Shown piece after piece: positions 24,762 through 28,129 of a stretch of DNA of 28,129 bases (position 1 is its first letter; each line of letters starts with the position of its first letter). This DNA comes from Candidatus Freyrarchaeum guaymasense (GTDB lineage: Archaea; Asgardarchaeota; Jordarchaeia; Jordarchaeales; Freyrarchaeaceae). The notes below the pieces were generated by a model that ran no database searches, was not told where the DNA came from, and was given only the letters and a program-made list of their open reading frames with translations. Both the position numbers and the translations under genes were made by a program. The DNA lies in assembly GCA_030587405.1 (NCBI GenBank), contig JAUQZD010000073.1, positions 1 to 28,129 of the forward strand, read 5' to 3'.

Positions 24762-25520
24762 TCAAACCCATCTTAATGTCTTTACGCCTTTAATCACTTC
24801 TCCTTTGCCGGTTATGTTAACGATAACAGCATCCGTGTTTTTAGCTAGCCATTCTAATAACTTCTTTGCATACTTCAGCTTTTTACGTTTCACGGCGGTA
24901 GCGTATACATCACACGTATATGTCGGCTTCGAGAAGCGCCCAACCTTTTCCCCCAAGTCAAACCCGGCTAGCAAGATTGTATGCGCCCCCATTGCCTCGG
25001 AAAGGAAGGCTGCCCTGTCGCCATCGGTGAAGCCGAAAAAATTATAGATTTTCCCGATGGGTTCTGTTTGCGTCGTCCCAAGGACAGGGCCGTGAAACTC
25101 CTTAACTTTTTCAAGGGATGCGATATTATCTCCGTGTGCATGTACGACTACTATGGACCCTTCAAGGTTTGCGGAGAGAATATCCTCTATTTTTCCATCC
25201 AAGTCTGTCACTATTAATCCTGGCTTAATTCCTTCCTTTAGGAGGGCTGACGTTGCCCCGTCAACGGCGACATTGACACATGTTTTGTCTAGTCCTACCC
25301 TCTTGATTTCTTTTACGTTCCTTTCCAGCGAGGGGCCACAGCCATAAACTATTACGCAATTACCGGATATCATCCCTTTTACTTTATCTAACGCGTCTCT
25401 TACTTTAGCATCATCTAAGATCTCATTAAGGATCATCGCCGCCTCTCTGTCCTTTTCCGGGTCGAAGCCAAAATCCCTAACAATTTTATCATACCATTTC
25501 TTCCAGTCATCGTAAGTTAT
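24762..25520 (-). CDS. mptE: 6-hydroxymethyl-7,8-dihydropterin pyrophosphokinase MptE (DUF115)
   Basis: Activates 6-hydroxymethyldihydropterin in tetrahydromethanopterin synthesis. Visible motifs are VIVYGCGPSLERN, NVAVDGATSALLKEGIKPGLIVTDLDG and HAHGDN. The first ATG in frame (25436) would cut off a clearly conserved N-terminal helix, DDWKKWYDKIVRDFGFDPEK, which is coded upstream. Between the preceding in-frame stop (25556-25554) and that helix there is no ATG, GTG or TTG. The family's usual start position falls on an ATA codon at 25520-25518 (ATA-ACT-TAC-GAT-GAC-TGG), giving about 252 residues, so I place the start there with caution. This overlaps the end of the kinase gene by 14 bases. 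Confidence 0.85.
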   Translation of the reverse strand: MTYDDWKKWYDKIVRDFGFDPEKDREAAMILNEILDDAKVRDALDKVKGMISGNCVIVYGCGPSLERNVKEIKRVGLDKTCVNVAVDGATSALLKEGIKPGLIVTDLDGKIEDILSANLEGSIVVVHAHGDNIASLEKVKEFHGPVLGTTQTEPIGKIYNFFGFTDGDRAAFLSEAMGAHTILLAGFDLGEKVGRFSKPTYTCDVYATAVKRKKLKYAKKLLEWLAKNTDAVIVNITGKGEVIKGVKTLRWV

Positions 25521-26919
25521 TTTCCTTGGCGTCCCTTCCTCCTCCCAGCAACCTTATCACTTCATCAAGCCTCGGCATGCTACTTCTAGAGCCAGGTCTC
25601 TGAACTGAAATCGCGCTCGCCGCAAGGCCGAACCTAATGCTTTCCCTTAAACTCTTCCCATCTAAGACCGCCTTCATGAATCCTGCTGAGAAGGCGTCTC
25701 CCGAGCCGCTGGCATCCAACACATCCACGTCGAAACCGTCCACATGTATTCTACCTTCTTTTGTATAGGCATCACATCCCTCCGTTACCCCCTTAAAAAC
25801 GATAAGGGTCTTCAACCCTGTCCCGAGAATTTCCATCTCACTTTCAGGTTTTCCTTTGGACATTTTACTCCATCCTCTCTCACTTAAGATCAAGAAATCG
25901 GTGTTTCGCAGAATGCCTTCTACCTTGTCGACGCCCCTCTTAAGATGATGGATTGTAGGTCTGTAGAAAACTTTCAGGTTACGGGTTTTCGCGTAGCTTG
26001 CAATCAGCTCGCCTACCTCAACGAACGTCTCACCTATATAGACAGCCTTAGCATTTTTTATCAGTTCCCAGTTTATTTCTTCTGGGTCAGATATTGAAAG
26101 AGCAGTTCTTGCGGTGGCGGTCACATACGCTTTCCTTTCCCCATCCTCGAAGATCACTATGGTCCTCGGCGTTTGAAGCCTCCGATCTATTATTAAGTTT
26201 GTTGTGTCGACATTTTCCTTTATAAAATCATTAATCATCCTCCATCCACATGAATCCCCACCTATCTTCCCAGCAAAACTCACTCTGACCCCAAGCCTTG
26301 AAAGCGCTACGGCGACGTTTCCTCCGGATCCACTTGGTGACTCGTACACTTCGTGAAGTAAGCCTACTCCGGAAACGAGATTGGCTTTTCTTGATAAAGC
26401 TATCGTTTCCATGGAAGCTGAACCATAAACTATTACCTCAGGTTCGAAGACGGCTTTCTGCAGTTTGGCTAGTGCCTTCGTGACAGCAGCAGAAAAAATT
26501 CTCTCAAGTTTTCCGGCTTCCATGTTCTTTTTAAGGCAAAGATCGATGATGTTGTCAATGTACGTTTTGAAGAGTTCCTCCAACACTTTCTCTAGATCGA
26601 GGGATGGAAGCTGCCTTTTAAACATGAGGAGTATCCATCGTCCAATATCAGTTGGCTTATACCAAATAGTGTGCCTTCCCCTTTCCAGTCGGTGACACTC
26701 CTCCAGCACTTTCAACTTAACTAGCTTTTTCAAGTGGGCTATAACCGTTTTATTCGAGTGTCTAAGTCGTCTTATTATTTCTCTCTGGGCAAGTACCCCT
26801 CGGTCTATTTTTTCCAGTATCTCGAACGTAATGGGAGAGCCGAAAACCCCCATTAGAAACTCTCTTAAATCGTGCGGGTCAGCTGGGAGAAAAAGCAGGT
26901 AGGGCCAGTTTTCCTCCAT
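25507..26919 (-). CDS. HTH-domain fused PfkB/ribokinase-family kinase
   Basis: 470 residues. Residues about 25-95 form an ArsR-like winged helix (ITFEILEKIDRGVLAQREIIRRLRHSNKTVIAHLKKLVKLKVLEEC). After a helical linker, a PfkB sugar-kinase domain starts near 165: SPSGSGGNVAVALSRLG, FAGKIGGDSCGWRM, and the catalytic DASGSGDAFSAGFMKAV. In that motif the family's GAGD is GSGD, and the base Asp is kept. The substrate is unknown; its place between mptD and mptE suggests a pterin- or ribose-related step or regulation of the pathway. ATG 26919 (preceded by a TTG at 26922) with AGGGTGA 8 bases upstream, inside the mptD end. Confidence 0.88.
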   Translation of the reverse strand: MEENWPYLLFLPADPHDLREFLMGVFGSPITFEILEKIDRGVLAQREIIRRLRHSNKTVIAHLKKLVKLKVLEECHRLERGRHTIWYKPTDIGRWILLMFKRQLPSLDLEKVLEELFKTYIDNIIDLCLKKNMEAGKLERIFSAAVTKALAKLQKAVFEPEVIVYGSASMETIALSRKANLVSGVGLLHEVYESPSGSGGNVAVALSRLGVRVSFAGKIGGDSCGWRMINDFIKENVDTTNLIIDRRLQTPRTIVIFEDGERKAYVTATARTALSISDPEEINWELIKNAKAVYIGETFVEVGELIASYAKTRNLKVFYRPTIHHLKRGVDKVEGILRNTDFLILSERGWSKMSKGKPESEMEILGTGLKTLIVFKGVTEGCDAYTKEGRIHVDGFDVDVLDASGSGDAFSAGFMKAVLDGKSLRESIRFGLAASAISVQRPGSRSSMPRLDEVIRLLGGGRDAKENNLR

Positions 26920-26928
26920 CAACCATTT

Positions 26929-27306
26929 TCACCCTTCCACTTTTTCAATAAACATTAACGGGTAGTTGAGTTCAGGGATATAATCCAGTCTTGCAGTGAC
27001 CTTCACTGCACCATACTCAACCACTAACCTGACAGAAAGGTTTCTTCCACTAACTTCAGAGTATCCATAAACATTCACATCTCCAATGCCTTCCTTTATT
27101 TTAACTTCCACCGACTTAACATATGGTTGGCAAGAAACCGCCTTTTCTATCGCTCGCTCAATAAGTGGAATGCTCTCTTTCGACACTGGAACGCCGACGA
27201 ATTGATGGTAGATTGCGCCAAGTTTAATGCCAGCCTCGAAGATGGCACGGTCTCTTTCACTAACCTCTCTTCCAAAAAAGCCTCTAGTAACATCCTTGTC
27301 TCCCAA
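26929..27306 (-). CDS. mptD: Archaeal dihydroneopterin aldolase MptD
   Basis: Cleaves 7,8-dihydroneopterin to 6-hydroxymethyldihydropterin, the substrate of MptE. 125 residues. The family signature FEAGIKLGAIYHQFVGVPVS (about 23-42) is unmistakable. IERAIEKAVSCQPYVKSVEVKI follows, and the C-terminal RLDYIPELNYPLMFIEKV completes the family pattern. TTG start at 27306 with GGGGG 4 bases upstream; the first 17 residues are not conserved, so a later start is possible. The stop lies 6-9 bases before the kinase gene, consistent with an mptD-kinase-mptE operon. Confidence 0.9.
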   Translation of the reverse strand: MGDKDVTRGFFGREVSERDRAIFEAGIKLGAIYHQFVGVPVSKESIPLIERAIEKAVSCQPYVKSVEVKIKEGIGDVNVYGYSEVSGRNLSVRLVVEYGAVKVTARLDYIPELNYPLMFIEKVEG

Positions 27307-27404
27307 AAAACCCCCTCACTTAGCCTCTAAATTCTAAAACTTTCCTTTCACCATCACTAAGAAACGTTGCCACATAACCCCCAACTCGACATCGCCTTAA
27401 GAAA

Positions 27405-27416
27405 TCTTTAAAGTTA
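27405..27416 (+). promoter_or_regulatory. TATA-like box of the AIR-synthase-related gene
   Basis: TCTTTAAAGTTA lies about 55 bases before the ATG at 27467, within the 160-bp divergent gap shared with mptD. No other feature is evident in that gap. Confidence 0.4.
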
Positions 27417-27466
27417 AATCTAAAGAAAGTTTTCCCTTGGTAGAAAACGCGAAGGTGCTTTAAAAG

Positions 27467-28129
27467 ATGAGTGATCTTGAAGGGTTAGCAAAGCGGCTTT
27501 TCTTGAAGGGTTTCTCCCGCTCCTTGATCCTTGAAAGACTTGCATCGGAAGTTACGGTATTTAAGGATGTGGCTGAACAGGATGCTTACGCTTTCGCCGA
27601 AGCTGTACTTTCGGAGGTGGAAGCATCTTTGAGGGCCCTAGCTAATAAGGAGGTAGGTTGGATCTTAAGGCATCCTAAGAGTGGAGCAACGATGCACGAT
27701 TTGGGGGTTGGATGCAGAGGGGAAGGGGACTTCTTCGTCCATCAACTTCTTTCAGAAATAGCCGACATAGGAGTAGCACGTGTCCTAGGGCCTAAAGCGC
27801 AAGACGATGCAGGAATCGTCGGCCACGAGGGAAGATTCATTGTTGTAGCGGTGGATGGAACTCATTCACGTTTAACCGAGTTCCCTTTTATTGCGGGTTT
27901 CCATGTGACACGGGCTGCAATGAGGGACGTCTACGTTAAAGGAGCCAAGCCTGTAGCTCTCTTTACCGACCTTCACCTAGCGGACGATGGGGACATAGGT
28001 GTTTTATTTGACTTTATGGGGGGTGTGAGGGCTGTCTCCCAGCTATCCGGTGTCCCCTTAGTAGCGGGCTCAACGCTTAGGGTTGGGGGGGACATGGTTA
28101 TTGGTACCCGCTTCGTCTCATGCGTTGGG
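27467..28129 (+). CDS. AIR synthase-related / HypE-like ATP-binding protein (partial)
   Basis: The open frame runs 221 codons from ATG 27467 to the window edge with no stop. A helical N-terminal extension (LAKRLFLKGFSRSLILERLASE ... DAYAFAEAVLSEVEASL) precedes the PurM/SelD/HypE/ThiL-like fold. Visible motifs are GPKAQDDAGIV (usual D-DA, Mg-ATP binding), VAVDGTHSRL (usual DG), VTRAAMRDVYVKGAKPVALFTDLHLADDGD (conserved N/R-DV-A-GA-P) and PLVAGSTLRVGGD. The N-terminal extension fits archaeal hydrogenase-maturation or methanogenesis-marker-like paralogs better than PurM itself. AGGTG is 9 bases upstream of the ATG. Exact substrate unknown. Confidence 0.82.
   Translation, partial: MSDLEGLAKRLFLKGFSRSLILERLASEVTVFKDVAEQDAYAFAEAVLSEVEASLRALANKEVGWILRHPKSGATMHDLGVGCRGEGDFFVHQLLSEIADIGVARVLGPKAQDDAGIVGHEGRFIVVAVDGTHSRLTEFPFIAGFHVTRAAMRDVYVKGAKPVALFTDLHLADDGDIGVLFDFMGGVRAVSQLSGVPLVAGSTLRVGGDMVIGTRFVSCVG

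Noticed and set aside
1..28129. CRISPR arrays, prophage, integrase or attachment sites
   Set aside because: No regularly spaced direct repeats and no integrase, capsid or toxin-antitoxin genes were seen. The only repeat cluster is the 15-bp tandem pair at 5885-5914.

Overview
The window is chromosomal DNA from an archaeon. The evidence is a histone, aIF5B, FEN1 with a C-terminal PCNA-binding motif, Trm5, the tetrahydromethanopterin (H4MPT) pathway proteins MptD and MptE, an AglH-type GlcNAc-1-phosphate transferase, TTTAAA-type TATA boxes, and frequent GTG and TTG starts with GGAGG or GGTG ribosome sites. Two tiny bulge-helix-bulge (BHB) introns, together with FtsZ and histone, suggest a deep TACK/Thermoproteota-like lineage (Korarchaeota-, Bathyarchaeia- or Methanomethylicia-like). 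This placement is an inference. There is no rRNA, CRISPR array or intact mobile element.

Layout: 1-4658 is a compact + strand run, purF-purD-purE plus a COG2509 flavoprotein, with 4-base overlaps. 4659-5051 is a gap holding a structured remnant that resembles an IS200/IS605 (TnpB) right end, plus TATA boxes. 5052-10971 holds a small four-cysteine protein resembling the primase large-subunit Fe-S domain, a histone, a zinc-ribbon coiled-coil protein, a small unknown, a stomatin-like SPFH protein, a fused BchI/BchD-like chelatase ATPase and a small winged-helix protein. 11101-14654 is information processing: FEN1, pcm (protein-L-isoaspartate methyltransferase), DUF371, Trm5 and tRNA-Lys(CTT). 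14962-19113 is aIF5B followed by an apparent glycan-related operon (Gfo/Idh oxidoreductase, AglH-like transferase, small membrane protein). 19193-23818 holds HypB, a MoaD-like protein, a tRNA methylthiotransferase, a short ribbon-helix-helix regulator directly upstream of ftsZ (CdrS-FtsZ layout), and a DUF166 protein. 23865-27306 on the minus strand holds a CooC-like Ni-insertion ATPase and an mptE / HTH-PfkB kinase / mptD cluster. A HypE/AIR-synthase-related gene runs off the right edge.

The most notable observation is in pcm. Read conventionally, the gene is broken by a +1 frameshift and an in-frame stop. The break lies inside a 25-nt segment (12633-12657, minus strand) that folds with its flanks into a 3-nt bulge / 4-bp helix / 3-nt bulge motif. 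Canonical cleavage two nucleotides into each bulge restores the reading frame and the conserved motif SAPHM. This predicts an mRNA intron removed by the tRNA-splicing endonuclease, in a gene where I know of no described intron. About 1.9 kb away, tRNA-Lys carries a 22-nt intron of the same kind in its T arm (between positions 53 and 54).

The metabolic genes fit together as parts of an anaerobic C1 metabolism: H4MPT synthesis (MptD, MptE), nickel enzyme maturation (CooC-like, HypB, HypE-like) and a possible tetrapyrrole chelatase. No catalytic CODH, hydrogenase or methanogenesis gene lies in the window, so this is only suggestive.
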